A DNA stretch of 64,000 nt from Dietzia sp032248695 (GTDB lineage: Bacteria > Actinomycetota > Actinomycetes > Mycobacteriales > Mycobacteriaceae): the NCBI RefSeq assembly GCF_032248695.1, contig NZ_JAVHXC010000011.1, positions 24,065-88,064 on the forward strand, read 5' to 3'. Shown piece by piece: positions 51,125 to 59,846 of this stretch. A program made the position numbers and the translations under genes. Every line of letters begins with the position of its first letter. Within the stretch, counting starts at the first letter, position 1. Under the pieces are notes generated by a model. It made no database searches and was not told the origin of the DNA. It worked only from the letters and a program-made list of their open reading frames with translations.

Positions 51125-51688
51125 ATGCGCAAACCCACCGGTATGGCACCCGACACACTCGCCCTGGGTGCGACCTCCGCGATCCTGCTCGGTGTCCTCG
51201 CCGGATGCGGCGGCGGGTCGGAGCCCGCCGCGGAGATGGGCACCATCCGGACCGCCCCGGTCGAGACCGCGCAGCCCGAACTCCCACCGGTGCAACCGGT
51301 CTCGGAGGGGGACTGCCCCTATCTCTCCGTCGAGGAGGTCACCGGGGCGTCCGGCACGCCCACCGACGAGGCCCGGGTGGACGACAGCGTGGACCCGGCG
51401 GCCTGCTTCTTCTACGACGCCGACGGTGCCGTGCACCTCACCACCACCGTCTACGAGGTGTCCTCCTCCGCGCGTGCCGGGGAACTGGTCACCGAGTCCG
51501 CGCCGCCGGACGCGTCCGAGCCGGCGGAGGCCGAGGGCGGATGGGGCGGCGGCGTCACGGTGGGGCCCGCCGGCGCGCTGGCGGTGCTCGCCCGCGACAA
51601 CCGCGTCCTGGCCGTGCAGTCCACCGGCGACGACGCCGCCGTGGTGCGGGGTGTCGTCGAGATCGTGGCGCCGCGCGTGGCCGACTGA
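51125..51688 (+). CDS. DUF2020-like lipoprotein
   Basis: 187 residues. The signal region ends in LLGVLAGC with the lipid-bearing Cys near residue 28. The mature part contains DCPYLSVEEVTGASG and AACFFYDADGAVHLTTTVYEV, the paired-Cys layout of DUF2020 lipoproteins of mycolic-acid bacteria, and ends with a helix. Function unknown. Divergent from TetR (1). Confidence 0.75.
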   Translation: MRKPTGMAPDTLALGATSAILLGVLAGCGGGSEPAAEMGTIRTAPVETAQPELPPVQPVSEGDCPYLSVEEVTGASGTPTDEARVDDSVDPAACFFYDADGAVHLTTTVYEVSSSARAGELVTESAPPDASEPAEAEGGWGGGVTVGPAGALAVLARDNRVLAVQSTGDDAAVVRGVVEIVAPRVAD

Positions 51689-51740
51689 GCGCGCGTGGGC
51701 GGACCGGGCGGCCCCGCGGCCCGGGCGCGTGTCGGCCGGC

Positions 51741-52340
51741 TCAGCCCTCGGTGACCATCGCGAGGATGAGCTCGGCCATGCTCCGGGCCGTCATCGCGGT
51801 CGTGCGGACCTCGCCCAGCATCGCCGCGGTGACCGACCCGTCGTGGAGCAACGCCAGGCGCTCGGCGAGGTCGGTGATGTTGTCCGGGTCCTGCAGGCCC
51901 ATCGCGGTGAGCTCGTCGCGCAGGGTCTGAGCCACCCACGCCCGCTGGTCGGCCACCGCCGCGCGGATCGCCCGCTCGCCGTCGGTCGCGGGGCTGGGGA
52001 ACTCGATCGCGGCCGCGAGGTGGCAGGACCCGGGCATCGCCGGTTCCACCTGCTCCCGCACGATGTCGAACAGGGCGAGGATGCGGCCCCGGGCGTCCGG
52101 GGCGAGGTCGGCGCGGCGGCGCCACAGGTCGCGGTCCCGCTCGCCGACCGACCTCAGGTACGCCACCACCAGCTCGTCCTTCGAGCCGTAGGTGTTGTAG
52201 AGGCTGGCCTTGGCGACCCCGGCCTCCCGCAGGATGCGGTCGATCCCCACGGCCCGGATGCCGTCCGTGGAGAACAGACGGGTCGCCGTCGCCAGGAGCC
52301 GCTCCCGCGGTCCGGGCTTGGTCGACCGTGTTCTCGTCAC
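51741..52340 (-). CDS. TetR-family regulator (2)
   Basis: 199 residues. TRLFSTDGIRAVGIDRILREAGVAKASLYNTYGSKDELVVAYL is a clear TetR helix-turn-helix. The C-terminal domain (CHLAAAIEFPSPATDGERAIRAAV) fits the subfamily with a Cys/His at the ligand pocket (YxaF/LmrA-like). The GTG at 52340 is supported by a -10 box seven bases upstream; a longer ORF starts at 52376. The DUF2020 gene converges on it from upstream. No target is obvious. Confidence 0.9.
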   Translation of the reverse strand: MTRTRSTKPGPRERLLATATRLFSTDGIRAVGIDRILREAGVAKASLYNTYGSKDELVVAYLRSVGERDRDLWRRRADLAPDARGRILALFDIVREQVEPAMPGSCHLAAAIEFPSPATDGERAIRAAVADQRAWVAQTLRDELTAMGLQDPDNITDLAERLALLHDGSVTAAMLGEVRTTAMTARSMAELILAMVTEG

Positions 52341-52347
52341 GGGTAAC

Positions 52348-52353
52348 AGAGTA
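52348..52353 (-). promoter_or_regulatory. -10 box TACTCT, leaderless promoter of TetR (2)
   Basis: On the minus strand TACTCT is followed by seven bases and the GTG at 52340. Confidence 0.5.
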
Positions 52354-52397
52354 TCGGCAGTGATCACCGGCACCACCTCCGCCGCGGCGGGCGCGGG

Positions 52398-52655
52398 TCA
52401 GTCCCCGGGCCCGCGGCTGTGCTGGGAGGCGTCAGGATCGGGCGTCGGCGTGCCGTCGGGGGCGTCCGGGACCTCGGGCGCCTCGGCCGTGCGGCCGGTG
52501 AGGAACTCGCCGGCCCTTTGCTGGACGGTGTCGATCCGGGCGGCGTGCGCGCCGCCGGTACGCGCGTCGAACGCGTCGCCGGCCTTGTCGAGGGCGGCCT
52601 CGACCTTGTCGGGGTTCTTCCGCGCGAACTCGCGGGCCTTGTCGAACAGTCCCAT
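52398..52655 (-). CDS. MT0933-like antitoxin-family protein, solitary
   Basis: 85 residues: MGLFDKAREFARKNPDKVEAALDKAGDAFDARTGG followed by DTVQQRAGEFL, the pattern of the MT0933/Rv0909 antitoxin family (PF14013). The tail is Asp/Pro-rich and acidic. AGGAG lies before the ATG. No toxin gene is found on either side: the neighbours are a GlsB-like protein and TetR (2). It may therefore be a stress or housekeeping protein rather than an antitoxin. Confidence 0.7.
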   Translation of the reverse strand: MGLFDKAREFARKNPDKVEAALDKAGDAFDARTGGAHAARIDTVQQRAGEFLTGRTAEAPEVPDAPDGTPTPDPDASQHSRGPGD

Positions 52656-52717
52656 GTCGATCTCCTGTCGTGAGTGCCGGTCCGGGTGCGGGCCCGGGCT
52701 CGGGTGGGGTGGTACGC

Positions 52718-52753
52718 GGACGGCCCGGCCCCGGAGTGGGGGCCGGGCCGTCC
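52718..52753. terminator. Perfect 15-bp hairpin after the GlsB-like gene
   Basis: GGACGGCCCGGCCCC (52718-52732) pairs with 52739-52753 around a six-base loop. It lies 25 bases past the GlsB-like stop on the minus strand and before the antitoxin-like gene. Confidence 0.85.
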
Positions 52754-52777
52754 GGACAGTGCGCTGCGCCGAGCGGG

Positions 52778-53059
52778 TCAGACCCGGCTGCGTCCGCGGC
52801 CGCGGACGAGGGAGACGACCCAGATGAGCAGGCAGGCGCCGATGATCGCGGCGATGAAGCCCCACAGCGAGAAGGCCTCCGGCATACCGCCGCCGTCGCT
52901 GGTGAGGAAGGAGACGATGAGCCCCACGACGAAGGCGCCGACGACGCCGGCGAGCACGTTGGCGACGAACCCCATCTGGGCGTTCCGGCCCATGATCATG
53001 GAGGCGATCCAGCCTGCGAGGCCACCGACGATGATCCAGGAGATGATGCTCCACAGCAT
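52778..53059 (-). CDS. GlsB/YeaQ/YmgE-family stress membrane protein
   Basis: 93 residues with three helices: LWSIISWIIVGGLAGWIASMIMG, VANVLAGVVGAFVVGLIVSFL and LWGFIAAIIGACLLIWVVSLV, then a short basic tail. The Gly-spaced helices and GLAGWIA opening define the transglycosylase-associated protein family, often induced by general stress. GGAAAGGAC precedes the ATG at 53059. It lies among stress genes (USP, GNAT). Confidence 0.9.
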   Translation of the reverse strand: MLWSIISWIIVGGLAGWIASMIMGRNAQMGFVANVLAGVVGAFVVGLIVSFLTSDGGGMPEAFSLWGFIAAIIGACLLIWVVSLVRGRGRSRV

Positions 53060-53196
53060 TGTGGTTGTCCTTTCCCGAGAGTCGTTCTCGGCCCGGGACG
53101 GGCCGCTCACTCAGGAGAACACGCTGAGGCAACGAACGCTTCCGATCGGGCGCGCCCGGTGATCAAACGTCGCTCACTCGTTACGTCCCCGTGTCC

Positions 53197-53487
53197 TCAG
53201 GCGACCTCCACCGAATCCGGGTTCTTCTCGATGTACCCGGCGACGAACGAGCAGGTGGGGCGCACGCGCAGTCCCTCCTCGCGGGTCACGCGCAGGGCCT
53301 CGCCGACCAGCTGACCCGCCAGGCCGCGGCCGCCGAACTCCGAGGCGACGACCGTGTGCGGGAACTCGCGGACCCCGTCCGGGTGGTCGTGGTACTCGGC
53401 CTGGCCCGCCACGACGTCGCCCACCAGGATCTCGAACCGCCCCGCGGCGGCGTCGAGCCGGACCTGAACGTCTCCCGAGTTGCTCAT
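53197..53487 (-). CDS. Small GNAT-like acetyltransferase (YidJ/Gcn5-related, DUF4442-free)
   Basis: 96 residues of the minimal YjdJ-type GNAT fold: AAGRFEILVGDVVAGQAEYHDHPDGVREFPHTVV, then EFGGRGLAGQLVGEAL, which is the acetyl-CoA pyrophosphate loop (Q/RxxGxG/A), and VRPTCSFVAGYIEKNP with a Cys often seen in this group. The ATG overlaps the stop of the USP gene by four bases, so the pair is co-translated. Confidence 0.88.
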   Translation of the reverse strand: MSNSGDVQVRLDAAAGRFEILVGDVVAGQAEYHDHPDGVREFPHTVVASEFGGRGLAGQLVGEALRVTREEGLRVRPTCSFVAGYIEKNPDSVEVA

Positions 53488-54380
53488 GAGTGCGACTCCG
53501 GACGGACGACCATCACGGGACACGGCGCGGCCTGCAGGAGCGCGCGCGAGGTGGAACCGAGGACCATGCCCGCGAATCCGCCCCGCCCGTGGGAGCCGAC
53601 GACGACGAGCTGGGCGTTCTCCGACTGCTCGACCAGTGCCCGGACCGCGCGATCGCGTGTCACGAAGCGCTGCACCTCGACATCCGGGTAGCGGTCCGAG
53701 AAGCCCGCCAACCGCTCCGACAGCGTCTGGAGCTGCTGCTCCTCGAGCTGCTTCCAGTCGTCCTCCGAGAGGGAGATGCCGGCGGCCGCCGCCTGGACCT
53801 GCGGGTCCATCCACGTGTGCACCGCGACGAGCGGGGTGGCGCGTGCGGACGCCTCGGCGAAGGCCCACTCGGTGGCCTTGGCGCTGACCTCGGAGCCGTC
53901 GATTCCCACCACCACCGGCCCGGTGCGGTCGAGGTCGTCGGTGTCCTCACGGGTCACCACGACCGGGCTGAACGCGTGGCTGGCCACGGCGGCCGACACC
54001 GAACCCAGGACCATGCCCTTGATGCCGCCCAGCCCGCGGGAGCCCAGGACGATCATCTTGGCCTTGCGCGAGTAGTCGATGAGCACCTGCGCCGGGTTGC
54101 CCTCGACGATCGCGTGCGAGACCTCGACACCCGGCGCGACCTTCTCCGCGGTGGCCCGCGCCTTCTCGATGATCGGGTGGCACTCGCGCTCCAGCTCGTC
54201 GTAGACGGGCTGCGGCGGGATCATGCCCTCCGCGAACATCGCCGCGGGCATCGTGTAGGTGGTCACGAGCCTGAGCGGGACGCGTCGGGTGGCGGCGGTG
54301 TGGGCGGCGTAGGCGACCGCGCCGGTCGAGGCGGCGGAGCCGTCGACGCCGACGACGACGGTGTTCTCGAGGGAGCTCAT
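53484..54380 (-). CDS. Universal stress protein, tandem USP domains
   Basis: 298 residues. Two USP domains (about 6-145 and 155-296), each with the ATP-binding G-2x-G-9x-G-S/T motif: GSRGLGGIKGMVLGSVS and GSHGRGGFAGMVLGSTS. The domain starts are VVVGVDGSAASTGAV and VVVGIDGSEVSAKAT. Homologs in mycobacteria are induced by hypoxia and bind ATP or cAMP. It is translationally coupled to the GNAT gene. Confidence 0.94.
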   Translation of the reverse strand: MSSLENTVVVGVDGSAASTGAVAYAAHTAATRRVPLRLVTTYTMPAAMFAEGMIPPQPVYDELERECHPIIEKARATAEKVAPGVEVSHAIVEGNPAQVLIDYSRKAKMIVLGSRGLGGIKGMVLGSVSAAVASHAFSPVVVTREDTDDLDRTGPVVVGIDGSEVSAKATEWAFAEASARATPLVAVHTWMDPQVQAAAAGISLSEDDWKQLEEQQLQTLSERLAGFSDRYPDVEVQRFVTRDRAVRALVEQSENAQLVVVGSHGRGGFAGMVLGSTSRALLQAAPCPVMVVRPESHS

Positions 54381-54421
54381 GTCCCGAGCCTACCGCCGGG
54401 GTCCGACGGTGTACCCGGGAT

Positions 54422-54541
54422 TTACAGCTGCTCGGGGAAAGGCGCGTTCGCGGGGTAGGCGAGGTTGAAGCTGCCCTGGAACGCCGGGAGGACGGCGCGA
54501 CCGGGGCCGAAGAGGAAGAAGTCGACGACGACGTCGATCAT
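54422..54541 (-). CDS. Very small ORF (39 residues), unknown
   Basis: Begins MIDVVVDFFLFGPGR and ends LAYPANAPFPEQL with TAA. The first half is hydrophobic and could be one amphipathic helix or a short membrane segment; there is no signal peptide. GGGAG lies eight bases before the ATG. It sits alone between the USP gene and the divergent pseudouridine synthase. Size and lack of a signal recall the corynebacterial PorA/PorH porins, but no sequence match is claimed. Confidence 0.5.
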   Translation of the reverse strand: MIDVVVDFFLFGPGRAVLPAFQGSFNLAYPANAPFPEQL

Positions 54542-54616
54542 GGGGCACTCCCGGGGCTCTAGTGGTGCGTGTGATGCACGAGACAGTTGTTGCGCGAGTG
54601 AGTGTAGCCCACCGGA

Positions 54617-54622
54617 TAGGGT
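54617..54622 (+). promoter_or_regulatory. -10 box TAGGGT, leaderless promoter
   Basis: TAGGGT is followed by seven bases and the ATG at 54630. Confidence 0.5.
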
Positions 54623-54629
54623 GAGGGAC

Positions 54630-55628
54630 ATGTCCGGTTCCAGGCGACGTGCGCGGCCCCTGCCTCTCCGGGACGGCGTCGACCCGGTGCGGATCCGCCT
54701 CGCCGACCCCGGCCAGGGCCCCCGCAGCATCGTCGAGGAGCTGCGGCGACGCTTCCCCGACCGGCTCGCCGAGCTCGAGGCCGCCCTCGAGGCGGGGCAG
54801 GTCGTCACCGCCGACGGGGCGGCCGTCACCCCCGCCACCCGGCGGCACCGGGGGATGGACGTGTGGATGTACCGGACGCCGGACCCCGAGATCTCCGTGC
54901 CGTTCGAGATCGAGGTGCTCCACCGCGACGACCTCCTCGTCGTCGTCGACAAACCCCACTTCCTCGCGACCACCCCCCGCGCCGGACACGTCACCGAGAC
55001 CGCGCTGGTGCGCCTGCGGCGCGACCTCGGCCTCGACGACCTCGCGCCCGCCCACCGCCTCGACCGGCTCACCGCCGGGGTCCTCGTGTTCACCGTCGAC
55101 CCGGACCGCCGCGGCGCCTACCAGGACCTCTTCGCCGCCCGCCGCGTCACCAAGACCTACCTGGCCGTCGCCCCGGCCCCCGACGGCGTCCCCGCCGTCC
55201 GCGAACGCTCCAGCCGGATCGTCAAGACCCGCGGCGTCCTCCGGGCCGCGGAGGTCGACGGCGAACCCGACGCCCACACCCGCATCACCCTGCTCGACAC
55301 CCGCGGCGCCGGGCCCGACCGACTGGGCCTCTACCGCCTCGAACCGACCACCGGCCGCACCCACCAGTTGCGCGTCCACATGAACGCCCTCGGCACCCCC
55401 ATCCTCGGCGACGACCTCTACCCGGACGTCCTCGACGTGACCCCCGGCGACTTCACCCGCCCCCTGCAACTCCTGGCCGCCGAGCTCGCCTTCACCGACC
55501 CCGTCACCGGGCGACCACGCCGGTTCACCACGAGGCGCGCCCTCGACGCCTGGCCGGGCGGGCAGGATCAGGGTGCGAACCAGGGCAATCCCCCATCGGC
55601 CCCGGCTCCGAACTCCTGCAAGCTGTAG
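54630..55628 (+). CDS. RluA-family pseudouridine synthase
   Basis: 332 residues. The catalytic motif is HRLDRLTAGVLVF with the nucleophilic D145. RVTKTYLAVA and PTTGRTHQLRVHMNALGTPILGDDLY are the other RluA-family landmarks. The N-terminal region (about 1-85) is Arg-rich and has an S4-like look (IVEELRRRFPDRLAELEAALEAGQVV). The target, a tRNA or 23S rRNA uridine, cannot be read. The start is fixed by the -10 box. The C-terminal tail is Gln/Pro/Asn-rich. Confidence 0.92.
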   Translation: MSGSRRRARPLPLRDGVDPVRIRLADPGQGPRSIVEELRRRFPDRLAELEAALEAGQVVTADGAAVTPATRRHRGMDVWMYRTPDPEISVPFEIEVLHRDDLLVVVDKPHFLATTPRAGHVTETALVRLRRDLGLDDLAPAHRLDRLTAGVLVFTVDPDRRGAYQDLFAARRVTKTYLAVAPAPDGVPAVRERSSRIVKTRGVLRAAEVDGEPDAHTRITLLDTRGAGPDRLGLYRLEPTTGRTHQLRVHMNALGTPILGDDLYPDVLDVTPGDFTRPLQLLAAELAFTDPVTGRPRRFTTRRALDAWPGGQDQGANQGNPPSAPAPNSCKL

Positions 55629-55655
55629 GTCGACCACCATGATCCGAGGGAGCAC

Positions 55656-56426
55656 ATGACCACCCAGGCCGAGACCCACCACCGCGCGGACGGGGCGGAC
55701 TCCGCAGCCGCCGTCGCGACCGACCTCGTCATGACCTACGGGGAGGGCGAGACCGAGGTCCGCGCCCTCGACCACGTCAGCGCGACCTTCGAACGCGGCC
55801 GGTTCACCGCCATCATGGGCCCCTCCGGCTCCGGCAAGTCCACCCTCATGCACTGCATGGCCGGCCTCGACCGGCCCACCTCCGGCTCCGTCCGCATCGG
55901 CGACACCGAGATCGTCGGGCTCGGCGATAAGGACCTCACCGCCCTGCGCCGCGACCGGATCGGGTTCGTGTTCCAGTCCTTCAACCTCGTGCCCACCCTC
56001 ACCGCCGAGGAGAACATCACCCTCCCGCAGGACATCGCCGGCCACACCATCGACCGCGCGTGGTTCGACGAGGTCATCGGCCGGCTGGGCATCGCCGACC
56101 GGCTCTCGCACCGCCCCTCCGAGCTCTCCGGCGGCCAGCAGCAGCGTGTCGCCTGCGCCCGCGCCCTCGTCGGCCGGCCCGACATCCTCTTCGGCGACGA
56201 GCCCACCGGCAACCTCGACTCCACCTCCTCCGCCGAGGTCCTGTCCATCCTGCGCAGCGCCGCCGACGACTTCGGCCAGACCGTCGTGATCGTCACCCAC
56301 GATCCCCGCGCCGCCACCTACGCCGACCGCGTCCTCCTGCTCGCCGACGGCCGCGTGGTCCGCGAGCTCGAGCGCCCCACCGCCGACGACATCCTGTCGG
56401 CCATGGGCGCCCTCGAGGAGCGGTGA
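55656..56426 (+). CDS. ABC transporter ATPase, MacB/LolD type
   Basis: 256 residues: Walker A GPSGSGKST (about 55-63), Q-loop VFQSFNLVPTLTAEENI, signature LSGGQQQRVACARAL, Walker B ILFGDEPTGNLDS and switch His in VIVTHDPRAATYAD. The FNLVPTLTAEEN segment marks the MacB/LolD/FtsE class, which drives mechanotransmission rather than direct import. The stop shares bases with the permease start (TGATG). A CGAGGGAG site precedes the ATG. Confidence 0.94.
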   Translation: MTTQAETHHRADGADSAAAVATDLVMTYGEGETEVRALDHVSATFERGRFTAIMGPSGSGKSTLMHCMAGLDRPTSGSVRIGDTEIVGLGDKDLTALRRDRIGFVFQSFNLVPTLTAEENITLPQDIAGHTIDRAWFDEVIGRLGIADRLSHRPSELSGGQQQRVACARALVGRPDILFGDEPTGNLDSTSSAEVLSILRSAADDFGQTVVIVTHDPRAATYADRVLLLADGRVVRELERPTADDILSAMGALEER

Positions 56427-58996
56427 TGGTCGGCAAGCACGAGGCGCGCCACGCGCCCCGCCACGCACGGCCCATGCTGCGCGTCTCCCTGCGCAACATC
56501 GCCGCCCACAAACTCCGCCTGCTCCTGTCGGTCCTCGCCGTGGTGCTGGGCACCGCCTTCGTCACCGGCTCGCTCGTGTTCACCTCCACCCTCAAGAGCA
56601 CCTTCGACGGGCTGCTCGACCAGGGCACGCAGGACCTGTCCGCGATGATCGAACCCTCCGACCCGCGCGGCGCCGGGGTGCCGTTCGAGGTGGCCGAGCA
56701 GGTCCTGGACCTGCCCGGCGTCGAGGCCGCCACCCCCGGCGTGTCCGGCACCGTCGTGCTGTTCAACGCAGACGGCACCCCCTACCAGTCCGGCGGCGCC
56801 CCCTCCGAGGGCCTGGCGTGGGTCGAACCCGACCAGTCTGTCGGCGACTCCAGCTGGATCGTCGACGGCAGGGCGCCCGCCGGGGACGACGAGGTCGTCC
56901 TGCCCACCACCGTCCTCGAGAGCGCCGGGTTGTCCCTCGGCGACACCGCGCAGGTCTACACCACCAGCCAGGGCACGCTCGACGTGACGATCGTCGGCTC
57001 CTACGCCAACGAGACCGACATCGGCGGCTACGTGGGCGTCGGCTTCTCCTCCGACCGCGCCCGCGCCCTGTTCACCGACGGTGAGAACGCCTCGCAGATC
57101 TCCGTGCGCGCCGAACCCGGCGTCAGCCAGGAGCAGGTCCGCGACACCATCGCCGCCGAGTTCCCCGACTACACCGTGAGCACCGGCGACGAGATCCGCG
57201 AGCGGCTCTCCGAGCAGCTGTCCACCATCCTCGACTTCGTCAACTACTTCTTCGTCGCGTTCGGGCTCATAGCCCTGCTCGTGGGCACGTTCATCATCTA
57301 CAACACCTTCTCCATGCTCGTCGCCCAGCGGCTGCGCGAGCTCGCCCTGCTGCGCGCCATCGGCGCGTCCCGTGGTCAGCTCACCCGCTCCGTCATGGCC
57401 GAGGCCGCCGTCACCGGACTCGTCGGGTCCGCGATCGGCGTGGTCGCCGGGTTCGGGCTGGCACAGCTCATCTTCACCGTGCTCGAGGCCCTCGACCTGG
57501 GTATCCCGTCCGGCGCCCTCGCGCTCACCCCGATGTCGGTCCTCACCCCGCTCGTGCTGGGCTTTGTCGTCACCGTGTTCTCCGCCTGGGCCCCGGCCCG
57601 GCGCGCGGGCCGCGTGGCCCCCGTGCAGGGCATGCGCGTCGGCTCCGCCTCCACCGAGGCCGGCGGCGTGTGGCGCACCTACATCGGCGTCCTCGCGGTG
57701 ATCAGCGGGCTCGCCCTGGCCCTCATCGGCACGTGGAACGACTCCACCCGCGACGGCGCGATCACCGTCGGCGTCGGCGCCGCCGCCCTCATCATCGGCA
57801 GCTTTCTCGTCATGCCCACGCTGGCCAAGCCCATCGCGGGCGGCATCGGCCGCGTCATCGGCGCGCCCTTCGGCGCGGTCGGCAAGCTCGCCGCGACCAA
57901 CGCCGGGCGCAACACCCGCCGCACCGCCGCCACCGCCTTCGCGTTGACCCTCGGGCTCACCCTGGTCGCCGCGTTCGGCACCCTCGGCGCCACCACCAAG
58001 GAGAGCGTCTCCGGCGTCATCGACCAGGACATCAACGCCGAGCTCGTCATCCAGGGCGTCGCCTCCCAGGGCCCGCCGACCCCGCTGCCCGGCGGCGTCC
58101 AGGACCGGGTCGCCGCCGTCGACGAGGTCGGCGAGGTGGCGTGGCTGGCGTTCTCCTTCGCCCAGCTCGCGGGTGAACCCCAGGCGCTCGCCGCCGCGGG
58201 CGGGCCGCTCGAGGAGATGATCGACGCGACCATGGTCGACGGCTCCCTGACGCCCGGCACGGACTCGCTGGTGGTGTCGCGCACCGTCGCACGCGACCGC
58301 GGCTGGACGGTCGGCGCGCGCGTCCCGCTCGTGGGCCCCGACGGCGCGGAGTCGACCCTGCGGGTGACCGGCGTCTACGAGGACTCCCAGATCCTCGGGC
58401 CGTTCTACACCGGTATGGACGTCTACGAACGCCTGGTGCCGGAGAACCTGCGCACGACGTTCATCATGCTCGCCTCCGCGGCCGAGGGCGTCAGCACCGA
58501 CGAGGTGCTCGCCGCCGTCACCGACGAGCTCACCGACATCCCCATCGCCATGGTGCAGAGCAAGCAGCAGTACATCGACGTCCAGACCGGCGGGATCGAC
58601 CAGCTTCTCTCGATCATCTACGCCCTGCTCGGTCTGGCGCTGGTGATCGCCGTCCTCGGCATCGTCAACACCCTGGCGCTGTCGGTGATCGAACGCCGCA
58701 CCGAGATCGGGATGTTGCGCGCCGTCGGCATGCAGCGTTCGCAGATCCGCCGCACCATCAACCTCGAGTCCACGCAGATCGCCGTGTTCGGCGCGCTCGT
58801 CGGCGCCGCGGTGGGGGTGTACCTGGGCTGGGCGTTCGTCACCGTGCTCGCGGACAGCGGGCTCACGGAGACAACCATCCCCTGGGGCAGCATCGTCGTG
58901 GTGCTGGCGTCCTCGGCCGTGGTCGGCGTGCTCGCGTCGCTGTGGCCCGCCCACCGCGCGGCCAAGACGGGGCCGCTCGAGGCGATCGCGGACTGA
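56426..58996 (+). CDS. FtsX-like ABC transporter permease with two FtsX units
   Basis: 856 residues. Helix 1 (about 30-52) is followed by a large extracytoplasmic domain (about 55-270) and three helices (270-400). A second unit starts near 490 and repeats the layout, ending GPLEAIAD. RLRELALLRAIGASRGQLTRSVMAEA and RRTEIGMLRAVGMQRSQIRRTINLES are the two cytoplasmic coupling helices. Such ten-helix permeases export or extract lipids, lipoproteins or antimicrobial peptides. Substrate unknown. ATG at 56426 overlaps the ATPase stop. Confidence 0.93.
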   Translation: MVGKHEARHAPRHARPMLRVSLRNIAAHKLRLLLSVLAVVLGTAFVTGSLVFTSTLKSTFDGLLDQGTQDLSAMIEPSDPRGAGVPFEVAEQVLDLPGVEAATPGVSGTVVLFNADGTPYQSGGAPSEGLAWVEPDQSVGDSSWIVDGRAPAGDDEVVLPTTVLESAGLSLGDTAQVYTTSQGTLDVTIVGSYANETDIGGYVGVGFSSDRARALFTDGENASQISVRAEPGVSQEQVRDTIAAEFPDYTVSTGDEIRERLSEQLSTILDFVNYFFVAFGLIALLVGTFIIYNTFSMLVAQRLRELALLRAIGASRGQLTRSVMAEAAVTGLVGSAIGVVAGFGLAQLIFTVLEALDLGIPSGALALTPMSVLTPLVLGFVVTVFSAWAPARRAGRVAPVQGMRVGSASTEAGGVWRTYIGVLAVISGLALALIGTWNDSTRDGAITVGVGAAALIIGSFLVMPTLAKPIAGGIGRVIGAPFGAVGKLAATNAGRNTRRTAATAFALTLGLTLVAAFGTLGATTKESVSGVIDQDINAELVIQGVASQGPPTPLPGGVQDRVAAVDEVGEVAWLAFSFAQLAGEPQALAAAGGPLEEMIDATMVDGSLTPGTDSLVVSRTVARDRGWTVGARVPLVGPDGAESTLRVTGVYEDSQILGPFYTGMDVYERLVPENLRTTFIMLASAAEGVSTDEVLAAVTDELTDIPIAMVQSKQQYIDVQTGGIDQLLSIIYALLGLALVIAVLGIVNTLALSVIERRTEIGMLRAVGMQRSQIRRTINLESTQIAVFGALVGAAVGVYLGWAFVTVLADSGLTETTIPWGSIVVVLASSAVVGVLASLWPAHRAAKTGPLEAIAD

Positions 58997-59057
58997 CGCC
59001 GCCGGTCCGCCGCGTGCGCCCGGGGCGCGGGCTAGCGGCTGCAGTCAGCGGCTGCGG

Positions 59058-59657
59058 TCAGCGGCGCAGGCCGAACAGGTTGCGGGGGCCGCGGTGCTCG
59101 TGTCGCGCGAGCACCGCGCCCAGCAGCTCGGCGTCGTGCCGGGCGTCGACCTCGGCACCCGCCAGACGTCCCACCGTGCGCTCCCACAGCAGACCCTCGT
59201 AGACCGTGAGCAGATCCAGGGCGGCGGTCGCGGGGTCGCGCAGGCCCGCGGCGTCGAGTGCGCCGACCAGATCGCTGGGGTCGAGCAGGGCGGCCACGAG
59301 GTCGCCGGTGTCCGACTTGCCGGCGAGCTCCACGATGAGGGCCGACCGGGCCGCCAGCTCGCCGCGATAATCCGCCAGCAGTCCGTCCACCATGCGGGTG
59401 AGCGTCGCGAGCACCTCGTCCGCGTTCGAGGACGCCAGGTCCTGGATGCCGGAGACCTCCACGAACCCCCGCAGCAGCGAGGTGAGCCGGTCGACGGTCA
59501 GCGTGAGCAGCTGCGAACGCGTGCGGCAGTAGTAAGAGGTGGAGCCGGAGGGCAGGCCCGCCTCCGAGTCCACGGCGCGGTGTGTGAGGGCACGGACGCC
59601 GTCCCTCGCCACGACCTCGATCGCGGAATCGGCGATGAGCATCCGCCGGTCCTCCAT
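59058..59657 (-). CDS. TetR-family regulator (3)
   Basis: 199 residues. MLIADSAIEVVARDGVRALTHRAVDSEAGLPSGSTSYYCRTRSQLL is a TetR helix-turn-helix of the kind with a TSYYxxxR recognition helix. The C-terminal domain is all-helical. It lies between the FtsX-like permease (convergent) and the desaturase (same strand, upstream); either could be its target. Short direct repeats AGCGGCTGCxGTC lie just past the stop (59033-59060). Confidence 0.9.
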   Translation of the reverse strand: MEDRRMLIADSAIEVVARDGVRALTHRAVDSEAGLPSGSTSYYCRTRSQLLTLTVDRLTSLLRGFVEVSGIQDLASSNADEVLATLTRMVDGLLADYRGELAARSALIVELAGKSDTGDLVAALLDPSDLVGALDAAGLRDPATAALDLLTVYEGLLWERTVGRLAGAEVDARHDAELLGAVLARHEHRGPRNLFGLRR

Positions 59658-59784
59658 GGGGGCTCCCGTCGTCGTGTTCCCATACGGTGACCGGCTCGAC
59701 CGGTGTAGCGCCGGCCCGCCCGCGGTCCCGATGACCCGAGCGACAGCCTATCGCCGACCGGGGTCGCCAGGCGCCGGAATGACG

Positions 59785-59819
59785 GACGCCCCGGCACCGG
59801 GTTACGGCGCCGGGGCGTT
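59785..59819 (-). terminator. Hairpin after the desaturase gene
   Basis: Arms 59785-59795 and 59809-59819 pair over 11 bases with one wobble around a 13-base loop, 28 bases past the desaturase stop on the minus strand. Confidence 0.7.
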
Positions 59820-59846
59820 CCCGGGCTGGGATGTCGTGCGGGCCGG

